The position numbers and the translations under genes are program-made. From Pseudomonas frederiksbergensis (GTDB taxonomy: Bacteria > Pseudomonadota > Gammaproteobacteria > Pseudomonadales > Pseudomonadaceae): DNA of 64,000 bases. Positions 17,979 through 26,405 of the stretch are shown here, piece by piece (positions within the stretch are counted from its first letter, which is position 1; every line of letters starts with the position of its first letter). The notes beneath the pieces are model-generated. The model saw only the letters and a list, made by a program, of their open reading frames with translations, was not told the DNA's origin and made no database searches. Location of the stretch: NCBI RefSeq assembly GCF_003732665.1, contig NZ_MOBP01000021.1:237976-301975 (forward strand), given 5' to 3'.

Positions 17979-18701
17979 GTGATATCGACCTTACACATTG
18001 CCAGGCTCAAAGCATGGGGCGCCCATGGTTTTACCGCGACCGGCGTGGTCACTGCCTTTCTGGCCACCCTCGCCCTGCTGGAAAACCAGGCCACCCACTG
18101 CCTGCTGTGGCTGGGCGTGGCGCTGATCGTCGACGGCCTCGACGGTGCACTGGCGCGCAAGGTCAATGTGCAATCGGTGCTGCCGAGTTTCGACGGCTCG
18201 ATCCTCGATCTGGTCATCGACTACCTGACCTACGTGTTCATCCCGGCGCTGTTCATCTACCGCTACATTCCGTTGCCGGACTACACATTGCTGCTGACCG
18301 TGTCGCTGATCCTGGTCTCGTCACTGTTCTGCTTTTGCAACGTCAACATGAAAAGCAAGGACAACTACTTCCAGGGCTTCCCCGCCGCGTGGAACGTGGT
18401 CGCGTTGTGCCTCTATATCATCGGCCCGTCGCCGTGGATCACGCTGCTCACCGTCATCGGTCTGGCCCTGCTGACCGTGACCCGGATGAAATTCCTCCAC
18501 CCGTTCCGCGTGCGCCGGTTCATGCCGATCAACATCGCCGTGACCGCTATCTGGTTGCTGTGCAGTCTGTCGCTGGTGGTCAACCACCCGGTAATCAACC
18601 CGATGGTGATGGGCCTTTGGCTGCTGATGTCGGCGTACTTCCTGGGTATCTGCATCTGGCGCACGGCAATGGAGTGGTTTGACGGCTCGCGCCACAAGTA
18701 A
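17979..18701 (+). CDS. pcs: Phosphatidylcholine synthase
   Basis: 240-aa integral membrane enzyme that joins choline directly to CDP-diacylglycerol to make phosphatidylcholine. It has the CDP-alcohol phosphotransferase motif as DGALAR, then 12 residues, then GSILDLVID, the longer spacing that I recall for Pcs as opposed to eight residues in most of the superfamily. About eight membrane helices follow. I chose the GTG at 17979, preceded by GGAG, which gives the expected length and N-terminus (ISTLHIARLKAWGAHGFTATG); the frame is open from 17865. Confidence 0.88.
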   Translation: MISTLHIARLKAWGAHGFTATGVVTAFLATLALLENQATHCLLWLGVALIVDGLDGALARKVNVQSVLPSFDGSILDLVIDYLTYVFIPALFIYRYIPLPDYTLLLTVSLILVSSLFCFCNVNMKSKDNYFQGFPAAWNVVALCLYIIGPSPWITLLTVIGLALLTVTRMKFLHPFRVRRFMPINIAVTAIWLLCSLSLVVNHPVINPMVMGLWLLMSAYFLGICIWRTAMEWFDGSRHK

Positions 18702-18706
18702 CTGCC

Positions 18707-19093
18707 ATGGCCATCCGCATCGTCAGGCTCGGCTCACCGCGCACGCCCGATGAAGGCCTGCGCATCGGTACGGTACGCCGCCCGCCTCGGGGTGTACCAA
18801 AAGCCGAGTTTGCCAGCCGTGATTTCTATGACGTCTGGCAACCGCTGCTGTCCCCCAGCCCGGAACTGGTGGCCGAAGCCAAAGCGGCTGAAGATGCCAA
18901 AGCCTGGGACCTCTTCAAGCGCAAGTTCAAGGCTGAGATGAACCAGCCTGCGCCCAGCCACTTGCTGGATCTGTTGGCGGCGTTGTCCCATCAAACGGCA
19001 TTGGCGGTGGGGTGTTATTGCGAGGAAGAGGCGCATTGTCACCGCTCGGTATTGCGCGAACTGCTGCAAGTGCGGGGCGCCCAAATAATCTAG
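18707..19093 (+). CDS. DUF488 family protein
   Basis: 128-aa soluble protein. The C-terminal VGCYCEEEAHCHRSVLRELL is the DUF488 signature (Cys/His cluster, possible metal or nucleic-acid role). The ATG lies six bases after the pcs stop codon, so it is probably cotranscribed, though a functional link is not evident. Function unknown. Confidence 0.82.
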   Translation: MAIRIVRLGSPRTPDEGLRIGTVRRPPRGVPKAEFASRDFYDVWQPLLSPSPELVAEAKAAEDAKAWDLFKRKFKAEMNQPAPSHLLDLLAALSHQTALAVGCYCEEEAHCHRSVLRELLQVRGAQII

Positions 19094-19108
19094 GCACCGA
19101 CGCTCTTT

Positions 19109-19200
19109 GTAGGAGCAAAGCTTGCTCGCGATGGCGTCCTTACCGTCATTTTGCTATTGAATTTACTGCCGCCTTCGCGAGCAAGCTTTGCTCCTACAGT
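19109..19200. repeat. REPIN variant (TAGGAGCAAAGCTTGCTCGC)
   Basis: Inverted pair of a REP variant in which CCCGCTCCCACA is replaced by TTTGCTCCTACA, between the DUF488 and GNAT genes. Confidence 0.85.
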
Positions 19201-19236
19201 GATTGTGGTGTGCCAGTCACAAGGAGAGGTGACAAC

Positions 19237-19695
19237 GTGAATAGCCAGGTCCGACGCGCTACCCCGCAAGACGCTACCGCCATCAGCCAGGTCATCCTCC
19301 AGTCCCTGCGCCAATCCAACGCCCAGGACTACCCGCCCGATGTCATTGCGCAGGTCGAGAAAAGCTTTTCAGTCGATTCCATTCTCACGTTGATGAGTCA
19401 ACGCCAGGTGTTCGTGGCGACCATTGATCGTCAGGTCGTCGCCACCGCCAGCCTCGATCACGACGTTATCCGCAGCGTATTCGTTCATCCTGAGCATCAA
19501 GGCGTCGGACTCGGCAGACAACTCATGGCAACCCTCGAATCCATCGCCCGCGACGCCGATATCAAAGTCTTGCGCGTGCCCGCTTCCATTACCGCTGAAG
19601 GCTTTTACTTAAGGCTGGGCTTTCGAAAAGTCCGCGATGAATTCCATGGCGCCGAGCGCACGATCGTCATGGAGAAAGGTTTGAGACCGGATTAA
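19237..19695 (+). CDS. GNAT-family N-acetyltransferase
   Basis: 152-aa acetyltransferase. The acetyl-CoA loop HPEHQGVGLGRQLMATLE (~residues 86-103) and the C-terminal ASITAEGFYLRLGFRKV segment are typical. Substrate unknown. Start GTG at 19237 follows AAGGAG by ten bases; the frame is open farther upstream but runs through the REPIN. Confidence 0.85.
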   Translation: MNSQVRRATPQDATAISQVILQSLRQSNAQDYPPDVIAQVEKSFSVDSILTLMSQRQVFVATIDRQVVATASLDHDVIRSVFVHPEHQGVGLGRQLMATLESIARDADIKVLRVPASITAEGFYLRLGFRKVRDEFHGAERTIVMEKGLRPD

Positions 19696-19790
19696 CTGTG
19701 GGAGCGAGCTTGCTCGCGATGGCAGTGCACCAGTCAATATAAATGCTGAATGACACTCCGCCTTCGCGAGCAAGCCCGCTCCCACATTGG
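19695..19790. repeat. REPIN
   Basis: Inverted REP pair (GTGGGAGCGAGCTTGCTCGC ... GCGAGCAAGCCCGCTCCCAC) between convergent GNAT and methyltransferase genes. Confidence 0.88.
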
Positions 19791-19807
19791 CGCTGTGTTG
19801 CCAGTTT

Positions 19808-20620
19808 TCAACGCCGTGTGATCACCACCTCCAGGTACTCACTCGGCACCACCAGCGACGACTCTCCTGCCCGGTTCATGTTGTTCAGCAGCGCGGTGAA
19901 GTCCTTTTCCAGGGCCGCGGCGCCGTCCGCTGGCAGTACGGCAAAGGCCTTGTGCACCGGGCCATACCAGTTGCGGAAGATGTCGATGAAGTGTGCGGCC
20001 GAGCGGTAGCGGAAGTTGAAGGTTCGGCGCGTGACCTGGGTCAGGAAATCGTGGTCGTCGAAGTGGGTGTGCAACCAGGCTTCATTGCCCCAGTTCGACG
20101 GCGGTTGGGCCCCGGCAGGGGGTGGCAGGTGCTGGCCGAGGGTTTTGAACATCTGGCCGACAAACCCTTCCGGCGTCCAGTTGGCCAGGCCGATGCGCCC
20201 ACCCGGGCGGCAGACCCTTGCCAGTTCGCTCGCAGCCTTGGCCTGGTCCGGCGCGAACATTACGCCGAAGGTCGACAGCACCGCGTCGTAACTCGCATCG
20301 TCGAACGGCAGCGCTTCGGCATCGGCCACCTGGAAAATCACCTCCAGCCGTTCGGCACGGGCGCGGTCTTCACCGCGTTCGAGCAACGCCGCCACATAGT
20401 CGGTGGAGGTGACGAGACAGCCTCGGCGGGCCGCAGCAAGCGTGGCATTGCCGTTACCGGCGGCGACGTCCAGCACCTGCTCGTCGCAGCGCAGGTCGCA
20501 GGCCTCGGCCAGTTGCTCGCCGACAATCTGCAACGTGGTGCCGATCACGGCGTAGTCGCCACTGGCCCAGGCGGCCATCTGACGGTTTTTCAGGGCAGTA
20601 AGATCAATAGGTGTACTCAT
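19808..20620 (-). CDS. Class I SAM-dependent methyltransferase
   Basis: 270-aa soluble methyltransferase. Motif I VLDVAAGNGNATLAAARRG (~residues 47-65), acidic motif II TSTDYVAALLERG, and VADAEALPFDDASYDAV (motifs III/IV) place it in the UbiE/methyltransferase-11 group. Substrate not deducible. Start ATG at 20620. It lies 33 bases downstream of the DUF4242 gene in the same direction and is probably controlled by the divergent AraC regulator. Confidence 0.85.
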   Translation of the reverse strand: MSTPIDLTALKNRQMAAWASGDYAVIGTTLQIVGEQLAEACDLRCDEQVLDVAAGNGNATLAAARRGCLVTSTDYVAALLERGEDRARAERLEVIFQVADAEALPFDDASYDAVLSTFGVMFAPDQAKAASELARVCRPGGRIGLANWTPEGFVGQMFKTLGQHLPPPAGAQPPSNWGNEAWLHTHFDDHDFLTQVTRRTFNFRYRSAAHFIDIFRNWYGPVHKAFAVLPADGAAALEKDFTALLNNMNRAGESSLVVPSEYLEVVITRR

Positions 20621-20653
20621 CAAGTGTGGCTCCCTCGCGGGTTGGAACACGGA

Positions 20654-20941
20654 TCAGGCGCTGACGGAGGATTCCGCCGTGGTGGGATCGATGATGTTCA
20701 TCACCCGTGACACGCTGTTGGCCGGAAAGCCGCCCTGCCTGGCATGTTCCCGGATCAGCTCTTCGTTGGGCGCGATGTACACGCAATAGATCTTGTCGCC
20801 GGTGACGTAACTTTGCAGCCACTGGACATCCGGTCCCAACTCGCGCAACACCCGGCAGGATTTCTGCGAGATGGCTTTCAAATCCCGATCCGACAGTGCT
20901 CCGGCGCCGGGGATTTCCCGCTCTATGACGAACTTCGGCAT
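20654..20941 (-). CDS. DUF4242 protein
   Basis: 95-aa ferredoxin-like-fold protein starting MPKFVIEREIPGAGALSDRD, with GPDVQWLQSYVTGDKIYCVYIAPNEE, diagnostic of DUF4242 (also called SCO4226-like nickel-binding proteins). Function uncertain. Ribosome site AGAGAGG before the ATG. First gene of a two-gene operon with the methyltransferase, divergent from the AraC gene. Confidence 0.85.
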   Translation of the reverse strand: MPKFVIEREIPGAGALSDRDLKAISQKSCRVLRELGPDVQWLQSYVTGDKIYCVYIAPNEELIREHARQGGFPANSVSRVMNIIDPTTAESSVSA

Positions 20942-21122
20942 GGCAACCTCTCTTTTCTTGTTATCGGTACAGGGCCGGCAGTGACCCCGTGCATCAACTA
21001 TCGCGCCAGCGCGGGCCTGCGTCCTGCCCGATCGTCGGCCAACACTGTCCGATCGTCCGGAGGTTTCACGCGGCGCGACGAAGGGCTCACACTCAAAAGA
21101 TCCGTCCCTACGAGAAATCACC

Positions 21123-22121
21123 ATGGACGCCCTCTCGCAAACCCTGCGCGTGGTCCATCTGGTCGGCGCGATTTTCATTAACGCCCGTTTCACTGCGCCC
21201 TGGTGCTACCAGTCGCCAAGCGCCGACACCGCCGCGCCATTCCTGGAGCCCGGCGCCGAGCGAGTGGTGATATTCCACTTGATCACCGAAGGCGAATGCT
21301 ATGTCGAACTCGGCGACGATCCACCGCTGCTGCTCAACGCCGGCGATGTGGTGGTTTTTCCCCAGGGCGATGCCCATCGCATGTGTTCGACCCCGGGCGT
21401 TCCGCCGGCCAAGGGTTCGCGGCTGGACGTGGTGCTGGCGCGTCGTCCGCGGCAATTGAGTTATGGCGGTGGCGGCGCCGTCACGCGTCTGGTCTGCGGT
21501 TATTTGGCGTGCGATACGCGGTTGGCGGGCATGCTGCTGACGGGGTTGCCGGCGGTGATCCGGGTCAATGTGCGCGGTTCCAATGCCGGTATGTGGCTCG
21601 AATCCTCGGTGCGCTACGCCCTGGCCGAGGCGCGATCGCCCAGGCCGGGTGGCGAAGGTGTGCTGGCGAAACTGGCCGAGGTGCTGTTCATCGAGGTGTT
21701 GCGCCTGTACATGAACGAACAGGCCGAAGGTCGCACCGGTTGGCTGGCCGGCGTCGGCGACCGGATCGTTGGCGGCGCCCTCAACGCACTGCACAAGAAC
21801 CCCGGTCATTGCTGGACCCTGGAAGAACTGGCACGCACCGCCTGCACCTCAAGATCGGTCCTCGCCGAACGCTTCCAGCAACTGGTGGGCATCTCGCCGA
21901 TGCAGTACCTGACCCAATGGCGGATGCTGCTGGCGGCCAACCTGTTACGCCGAAGCAACACCTCATTGGCGCGGATCGCCGAGGAAGTGGGTTACCAGAC
22001 CGACACGGCATTCAGCCGCGCCTTTCGCCGCGAATTTGGAGCGCCACCGGCGGCATGGCGGCGTCATCAGGGTGAAAAAACAATGGCCCACGGGTCCGAA
22101 ACCTGTGAGCCATTGCGTTGA
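21123..22121 (+). CDS. AraC-family regulator with cupin sensor domain
   Basis: 332-aa transcription factor. N-terminal cupin-type sensor (ERVVIFHLITEGECYVELGDD, then LLLNAGDVVVFPQGDAHRM) and a C-terminal double helix-turn-helix (LEELARTACTSRSVLAERF; LARIAEEVGYQTDTAFSRAF). This is the cupin_6 AraC subgroup. It likely controls the divergent DUF4242-methyltransferase operon across 181 bases. The ligand is unknown. Confidence 0.88.
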   Translation: MDALSQTLRVVHLVGAIFINARFTAPWCYQSPSADTAAPFLEPGAERVVIFHLITEGECYVELGDDPPLLLNAGDVVVFPQGDAHRMCSTPGVPPAKGSRLDVVLARRPRQLSYGGGGAVTRLVCGYLACDTRLAGMLLTGLPAVIRVNVRGSNAGMWLESSVRYALAEARSPRPGGEGVLAKLAEVLFIEVLRLYMNEQAEGRTGWLAGVGDRIVGGALNALHKNPGHCWTLEELARTACTSRSVLAERFQQLVGISPMQYLTQWRMLLAANLLRRSNTSLARIAEEVGYQTDTAFSRAFRREFGAPPAAWRRHQGEKTMAHGSETCEPLR

Positions 22122-22125
22122 AGCC

Positions 22126-23337
22126 TTACGCTGCCGGCGCTTTGGCCTCTTGCAGCAGTTGCTGGATCATCTGCTCCTGGGTGTCGTAGCGACCCTCGCC
22201 AAAGTGGGTGTAGCGCACCTGGCCCTTGGCGTCGATCAGGTAGTGGGCGGGCCAATACTGGTTGTCGAAGTTGCGCCAGATTGCGTAGTTGTTGTCGATG
22301 GCCACCGGGTAGGTGATGCCGAGTTTTTTCACTTGGTCTTTCACGTTATCGATGATGCGCTCAAAGCCATATTCCGGGGTGTGCACGCCAATCACCACCA
22401 GACCGTCCTTCTCGTATTTCTTCGCCCAGTCCTTCACGTACGGCAGGGTGTGCTGGCAGTTGATGCAGTCGTAGGTCCAGAAGTCGATCAGCACCACTTT
22501 GCCTTTCAGGGATTCGCTGGTCAGGGCCGGCGAGTTCAGCCATTCCACGGCTCCGTTGAGGGATGGCATGGCGCCTTGGGCGTTGTCCATCGACGTGTCG
22601 GCCTTGACCTTGCTGACGAAGTAATCGACCACTTTCGGCACGTTTTCCAATACGCCTTTCTCAATGCTGCTGACGCCTTCGGACGAGGTGCCGGCCAGCA
22701 GGGTTTTGTCAGCACCGGTGGAGATCACCGCCGCCGCTGCCAACACCGCAACACCCGCCCCACGGCGCAACCAACCGGTGACCGGGATCGACGCTTTCAA
22801 GCGATTGACCAGGCCGCGACCGGCGAAGATCAAAGTGCCCAGGGACAACGCACTGCCCAGGCCGTAAGCCACCAGCAACAGGCTGGTTTGTGCGTTGGCG
22901 CCTTGCAGCATGGCGCCGGTGAGAATCACGCCGAGGATCGGCCCGGCGCACGGCGCCCAGAGCAGACCGGTGGCGACGCCAATCATCAGCGAACTGAGCG
23001 GGCCGGACATTTTGCGGGTGTTGGGGTCCAGGCGATTGCCCAGCACCACGAACGGACGCGCCAGCCAGCCGCCGATTCGGGCGGAAATCAGCGACAGGGC
23101 GAACAGCACCATCACGATCAACGCCACGTGGCGACCGGTGTTGTTGGCCTGCACCACCCATTCGCTGCTGACCACCGCCAGGCTGGAGATCAGGGCGAAG
23201 GTCAGGACCATGCCGCCGAGGGTCAGCAGGATCGAAGAGCGAGTGCGCTCGACACCGGCAAACAGGAACGGCACAACCGGGAGGATGCAAGGGCTGAGGA
23301 CGGTGAGAATGCCGCCGAGGAATGCGATGAGGAACAT
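22126..23337 (-). CDS. dipZ: DipZ-like cytochrome c biogenesis / thiol-disulfide membrane protein
   Basis: 403-aa inner-membrane electron carrier. The N-terminal ~230 residues form a CcdA/DsbD-type helical domain with the paired membrane cysteines SPCILP (~17) and APCAGP (~129). A periplasmic thioredoxin-like domain follows with the redox motif FWTYDCINCQHTLPYV. The protein would carry reducing power from the cytoplasm to periplasmic cysteine proteins. Start ATG 23337 (AAAGGTAACCCCC). It is the last gene of a three-gene operon with two small exported Cys proteins, and lies opposite a two-component system, as dsb genes do in P. aeruginosa (PA2476-PA2480 region). Confidence 0.87.
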   Translation of the reverse strand: MFLIAFLGGILTVLSPCILPVVPFLFAGVERTRSSILLTLGGMVLTFALISSLAVVSSEWVVQANNTGRHVALIVMVLFALSLISARIGGWLARPFVVLGNRLDPNTRKMSGPLSSLMIGVATGLLWAPCAGPILGVILTGAMLQGANAQTSLLLVAYGLGSALSLGTLIFAGRGLVNRLKASIPVTGWLRRGAGVAVLAAAAVISTGADKTLLAGTSSEGVSSIEKGVLENVPKVVDYFVSKVKADTSMDNAQGAMPSLNGAVEWLNSPALTSESLKGKVVLIDFWTYDCINCQHTLPYVKDWAKKYEKDGLVVIGVHTPEYGFERIIDNVKDQVKKLGITYPVAIDNNYAIWRNFDNQYWPAHYLIDAKGQVRYTHFGEGRYDTQEQMIQQLLQEAKAPAA

Positions 23338-23379
23338 GGGGGTTACCTTTGAAATCGGATTGGGGGGCACCACACCAGG

Positions 23380-23634
23380 TCAAGCCGTCTGGCTCTCCAG
23401 AACTTGCCCTTGGGGCGTATGGCTGGCACCGTTCTCAGTCACCAATTGCCCCTGGGGCGTGCGGCTGTAGCCGTCCTCGGCGAGGAAACCATTGCCATCC
23501 TTCTGCGCCACCGGCGTCAGTTGAAAGCACGTCGTACTGCCACAGCTATTCTGTTCAACCGCCCCATTGGCATGGGCAGCGGCGCCGGCAACGGAGAAGG
23601 CAATGGCGGTCAAATAGCGGCTTACGTTGTTCAT
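23380..23634 (-). CDS. Small exported protein with CxxxxC and TPQGQ repeats
   Basis: 84-aa protein of unknown function. Signal peptide to about AHA (residue ~22), then QNSCGSTTCFQL with two cysteines, then two imperfect ~16-residue repeats (YSRTPQGQLVTENGAS / ASHTPQGQVLES) that are also visible as a 48-base DNA repeat. Ribosome site AGGAAG. It sits 42 bases before dipZ in the same operon, so a substrate or partner of the DipZ thiol system is a reasonable inference. Confidence 0.75.
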   Translation of the reverse strand: MNNVSRYLTAIAFSVAGAAAHANGAVEQNSCGSTTCFQLTPVAQKDGNGFLAEDGYSRTPQGQLVTENGASHTPQGQVLESQTA

Positions 23635-23673
23635 GATGTTCTTCCTGTTTCAAAGTGGGATTGAGAGAGCGGC

Positions 23674-23937
23674 TCAGTTACCGTCATGGCAGTCATCGGA
23701 AAACTTGCTGTAGTCCAGGGCGTGGGTTTTGCCCTGGGAATCCAGATAGGTGAGCCGGGCATTTACAATCCCGCAGGAAGGTCCGCTGTCCTGGGTCAGC
23801 GACACCACTTTCTGGATGTCCAGATGCGTGCCGTAGGTGTAGGTTTGCGGGGTGACATCGGCTTCGGCTCGGGCCGACAAGGTGCAGATGTTCAGGGCGG
23901 CAAACAGGCAAGCGGCGTAGATGGCTTTGGTGTTCAT
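23674..23937 (-). CDS. DUF2790 exported protein
   Basis: 87-aa secreted protein with a signal peptide (AACLFAALNICTLSARA) and a DUF2790 mature part: TYTYGTHLDIQKVVSL, CGIVNARLTYLDSQGKTHALDY, and a final SDDCHDGN. The two mature cysteines probably form a disulfide. DUF2790 proteins are pseudomonad-specific and often adjoin two-component systems and metal-response genes. First gene of the dipZ operon; its promoter region holds the GATACAC boxes. Confidence 0.85.
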   Translation of the reverse strand: MNTKAIYAACLFAALNICTLSARAEADVTPQTYTYGTHLDIQKVVSLTQDSGPSCGIVNARLTYLDSQGKTHALDYSKFSDDCHDGN

Positions 23938-24079
23938 GGTGGTTCCCTCAAGGCTTCGATAATTGGTTGGTCCGAGGCGGGTTGGTGTGCCTCGATGGAA
24001 CCTATTAAAAGCCTGGGAGGTATCCCGTCTGTGTCGGGAAAAGCCTTGAGTAAATCGTTACGTATCAAAGTCGCCGCTT

Positions 24080-24097
24080 GATACACAGCGATACAAA
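24080..24097. promoter_or_regulatory. Predicted regulator box 1 (GATACAC motif)
   Basis: GATACACAGCGATACAAA. It matches box 2 at 16 of 18 positions and resembles a third copy upstream of the RiPP precursor gene. Tandem half-sites (GATACA ... GATACA, 11-base step) fit binding of an OmpR-type dimer. Lies in the dipZ-operon / response-regulator divergent region. Confidence 0.6.
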
Positions 24098-24147
24098 ATC
24101 CCTGAAAACTCATGTTTTTGCTTCGGCGTGTATCCGTCCATGCGCCA

Positions 24148-24165
24148 GATACACTGCAATACAAA
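24148..24165. promoter_or_regulatory. Predicted regulator box 2 (GATACAC motif)
   Basis: GATACACTGCAATACAAA, 68 bases from box 1 in the same orientation and about 70 bases upstream of the response-regulator start. An inverted partial copy (GTGTATC) lies at 24128. Confidence 0.6.
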
Positions 24166-24233
24166 GGGCAGCAGGCGAACGGGCCAAGGCTCGATAGACT
24201 GCGCGACAATCCACCTATCAGAGGTTTGCGTCA

Positions 24234-24974
24234 ATGGAACATGTCGATCACATTCTCATCGTCGACGACGACCGCGAAATTCGCGAACTGGTAGGCAACT
24301 ACCTGAAGAAAAACGGCCTGCGCACCACGGTGGTGGCGGATGGGCGGCAGATGCGCGCATTTCTGGAAACCACGCCGGTGGACCTGATCGTGCTCGACAT
24401 CATGATGCCGGGGGACGATGGCCTGCTGCTGTGCCGCGAGTTGCGCGCCGGCAAACACAAAGCCACGCCGGTGCTGATGCTGACCGCACGCAACGACGAG
24501 ACCGATCGCATCATCGGCCTGGAAATGGGCGCCGACGATTACCTGGTCAAGCCCTTCGCCGCCCGTGAACTGCTCGCTCGGATCAACGCCGTACTGCGCC
24601 GCACCCGCATGCTGCCGCCGAACCTGGTGGTTACCGAAAGCGGTCGCCTGCTGGCGTTCGGGCGCTGGCGCCTGGACACCTCGGCCCGGCACCTGCTCGA
24701 CACCGACGGCACCATGGTCGCCCTCAGCGGCGCGGAATACCGCTTGCTGCGGGTGTTCCTCGATCATCCACAACGGGTGCTCAACCGCGATCAGTTGCTG
24801 AACCTGACCCAGGGCCGCGACGCCGACCTGTTCGACCGCTCCATCGATTTGCTGGTGAGCCGCTTGCGCCAGCGCCTGCTCGACGATGCCCGGGAGCCGG
24901 CCTATATCAAGACCGTGCGCAGCGAGGGTTACGTGTTCTCCCTGCCGGTGGAAGTGCTGGGTGCCTCTTCATGA
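24234..24974 (+). CDS. OmpR-family response regulator
   Basis: 246-aa transcription factor. Receiver domain residues ~5-120 with phospho-acceptor Asp55 (LIVLDIMMPGDDG), the acidic pair Asp11/Asp12 and Lys106 (YLVKPFA); C-terminal winged helix (~140-240) with the LSGAEYRLLRVFLDHPQRVLNRDQ and TVRSEGYVF signatures. It overlaps the kinase gene by four bases (ATGA). Gene order next to dipZ parallels the P. aeruginosa PA2478-PA2480 locus (DsbRS, reported to respond to copper), but orthology cannot be proven here. Probable binding sites are the GATACAC boxes. Confidence 0.9.
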   Translation: MEHVDHILIVDDDREIRELVGNYLKKNGLRTTVVADGRQMRAFLETTPVDLIVLDIMMPGDDGLLLCRELRAGKHKATPVLMLTARNDETDRIIGLEMGADDYLVKPFAARELLARINAVLRRTRMLPPNLVVTESGRLLAFGRWRLDTSARHLLDTDGTMVALSGAEYRLLRVFLDHPQRVLNRDQLLNLTQGRDADLFDRSIDLLVSRLRQRLLDDAREPAYIKTVRSEGYVFSLPVEVLGASS

Positions 24975-26269
24975 AACTGCATTGGCCGCGCACCCTGGCT
25001 TCACGCCTGTCGCTGATTTTTTTGATCGGTTTGATCCTCGCCCAGGCGCTGTCCTTCGGCGCGCAGTATTACGAGCGCTACGAAAGCGCGAAAAACACCA
25101 TGCTCGGCAATCTGGAAACCGATGTGTCGACGTCCATCGCCATCCTCGACCGCTTGCCCGCTGAAGAACGCCCAGGCTGGCTGCAGCAACTGGAACGGCG
25201 CAATTACCGCTATTTGCTGGACGCCGGCTCGCCGGGCACCGCCATGCATGACACGCCCATCGCGGTGACGTCGATCAAGGACGCCATCGGCAAGGATTAC
25301 CCGATGACCGTGACCGACATCCCCGGCCCGCAGAAGCATTTTCAGGTGCACCTGAAACTGGCGGACGGCAGCCCGGTGACCATCGATGTGCGTCCGGCCA
25401 TGGTGCCGTTGTCGCCATGGCTGCCTATCGTATTGCTGGGCCAATTGGCGCTGATGCTCGCCTGCACCTGGCTGGCCGTGCGCATCGCCATCCGCCCCCT
25501 CACCCGCCTCGCCACGGCGGTGGAAACCCTGGACCCCAACACCCACGCAGTGCACCTGGACGAAAAAGGCCCGACCGAAGTCGCCTACGCCGCCCGGGCG
25601 TTCAATGCCATGCAGGCGCGGATTGCGGCTTATTTGAAAGAACGCATGCAACTGTTGGCGGCGATTTCCCACGACCTGCAAACCCCGATCACCCGCATGA
25701 AATTGCGCGCCGAATTCATGGACGACTCCAGCGAGAAGGACAAACTGTGGAATGACCTGGGTGAGATGGAACATCTGGTGCGCGAAGGCGTGGCCTATGC
25801 CCGCAGCGTTCATGGTGCGACTGAGGAAAGTCGGCGCACGGATCTGGATTCGTTTCTCGACAGCCTGGTGTTCGATTACCAGGACATGGGCAAAGACGTG
25901 CAACTGAGCGGCAAAACCGCTGCCGTCATCGACACCCGCCCCCACGCCCTGCGCCGGGTGCTGGTGAACCTGACCGACAACGCCCTGAAATTCGCCGGCG
26001 CCGCTGAATTGCAGGTGCAAGCGAAGGCTGATGGCAGCTTGTCAGTGAGCGTCATGGACCGTGGGCCGGGGATTGCCGAGGAAGAACTCAAGCACGTGAT
26101 GGAACCGTTCTATCGCGTAGAAAACTCCCGCAACCGCAGCACCGGCGGCACCGGATTGGGATTGGCCATCGCACAACAATTGGCCCTGGCGATTGGCGGG
26201 TCATTGACCTTGAGCAACCGAGAAGGCGGCGGCCTATGCGCAGAACTCAAGTTGCCAGCAGCCCGATAA
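24971..26269 (+). CDS. Sensor histidine kinase
   Basis: 432-aa inner-membrane kinase. TM1 ~13-31, periplasmic sensor ~32-150, TM2 ~151-172, HAMP ~173-226, dimerisation helix with phospho-acceptor His234 (AAISHDLQTPITRMK), then an HATPase domain with N-box LVNLTDNALKFAG, DRGPGIA and GGTGLGLAIAQQ. The periplasmic sensor contains no cysteine but has histidines and methionines (MHDTPIAV, KHFQVHL), so if it senses metal, Cys-based ligation is excluded. Partner of the preceding regulator. Confidence 0.9.
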   Translation: MKLHWPRTLASRLSLIFLIGLILAQALSFGAQYYERYESAKNTMLGNLETDVSTSIAILDRLPAEERPGWLQQLERRNYRYLLDAGSPGTAMHDTPIAVTSIKDAIGKDYPMTVTDIPGPQKHFQVHLKLADGSPVTIDVRPAMVPLSPWLPIVLLGQLALMLACTWLAVRIAIRPLTRLATAVETLDPNTHAVHLDEKGPTEVAYAARAFNAMQARIAAYLKERMQLLAAISHDLQTPITRMKLRAEFMDDSSEKDKLWNDLGEMEHLVREGVAYARSVHGATEESRRTDLDSFLDSLVFDYQDMGKDVQLSGKTAAVIDTRPHALRRVLVNLTDNALKFAGAAELQVQAKADGSLSVSVMDRGPGIAEEELKHVMEPFYRVENSRNRSTGGTGLGLAIAQQLALAIGGSLTLSNREGGGLCAELKLPAAR

Positions 26270-26283
26270 CCACCACACTCCCC

Positions 26284-26375
26284 GTAGGAGCGAGGCTTGC
26301 CCGCGAAGAGGCCGGCACAGCCAACATCAATGTCCGCTGACACTCCGCCTTCGCGAGCAAGCCCGCTCCCACAGG
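26284..26375. repeat. REPIN
   Basis: Inverted REP pair (GTAGGAGCGAGGCTTGCCCG ... GCGAGCAAGCCCGCTCCCAC) between the convergent kinase gene and the RiPP operon. A GGGGGGGG run follows at ~26393. Confidence 0.88.
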
Positions 26376-26405
26376 GATACCGGTCGTTTTTTGGGGGGGG
26401 TGCGT

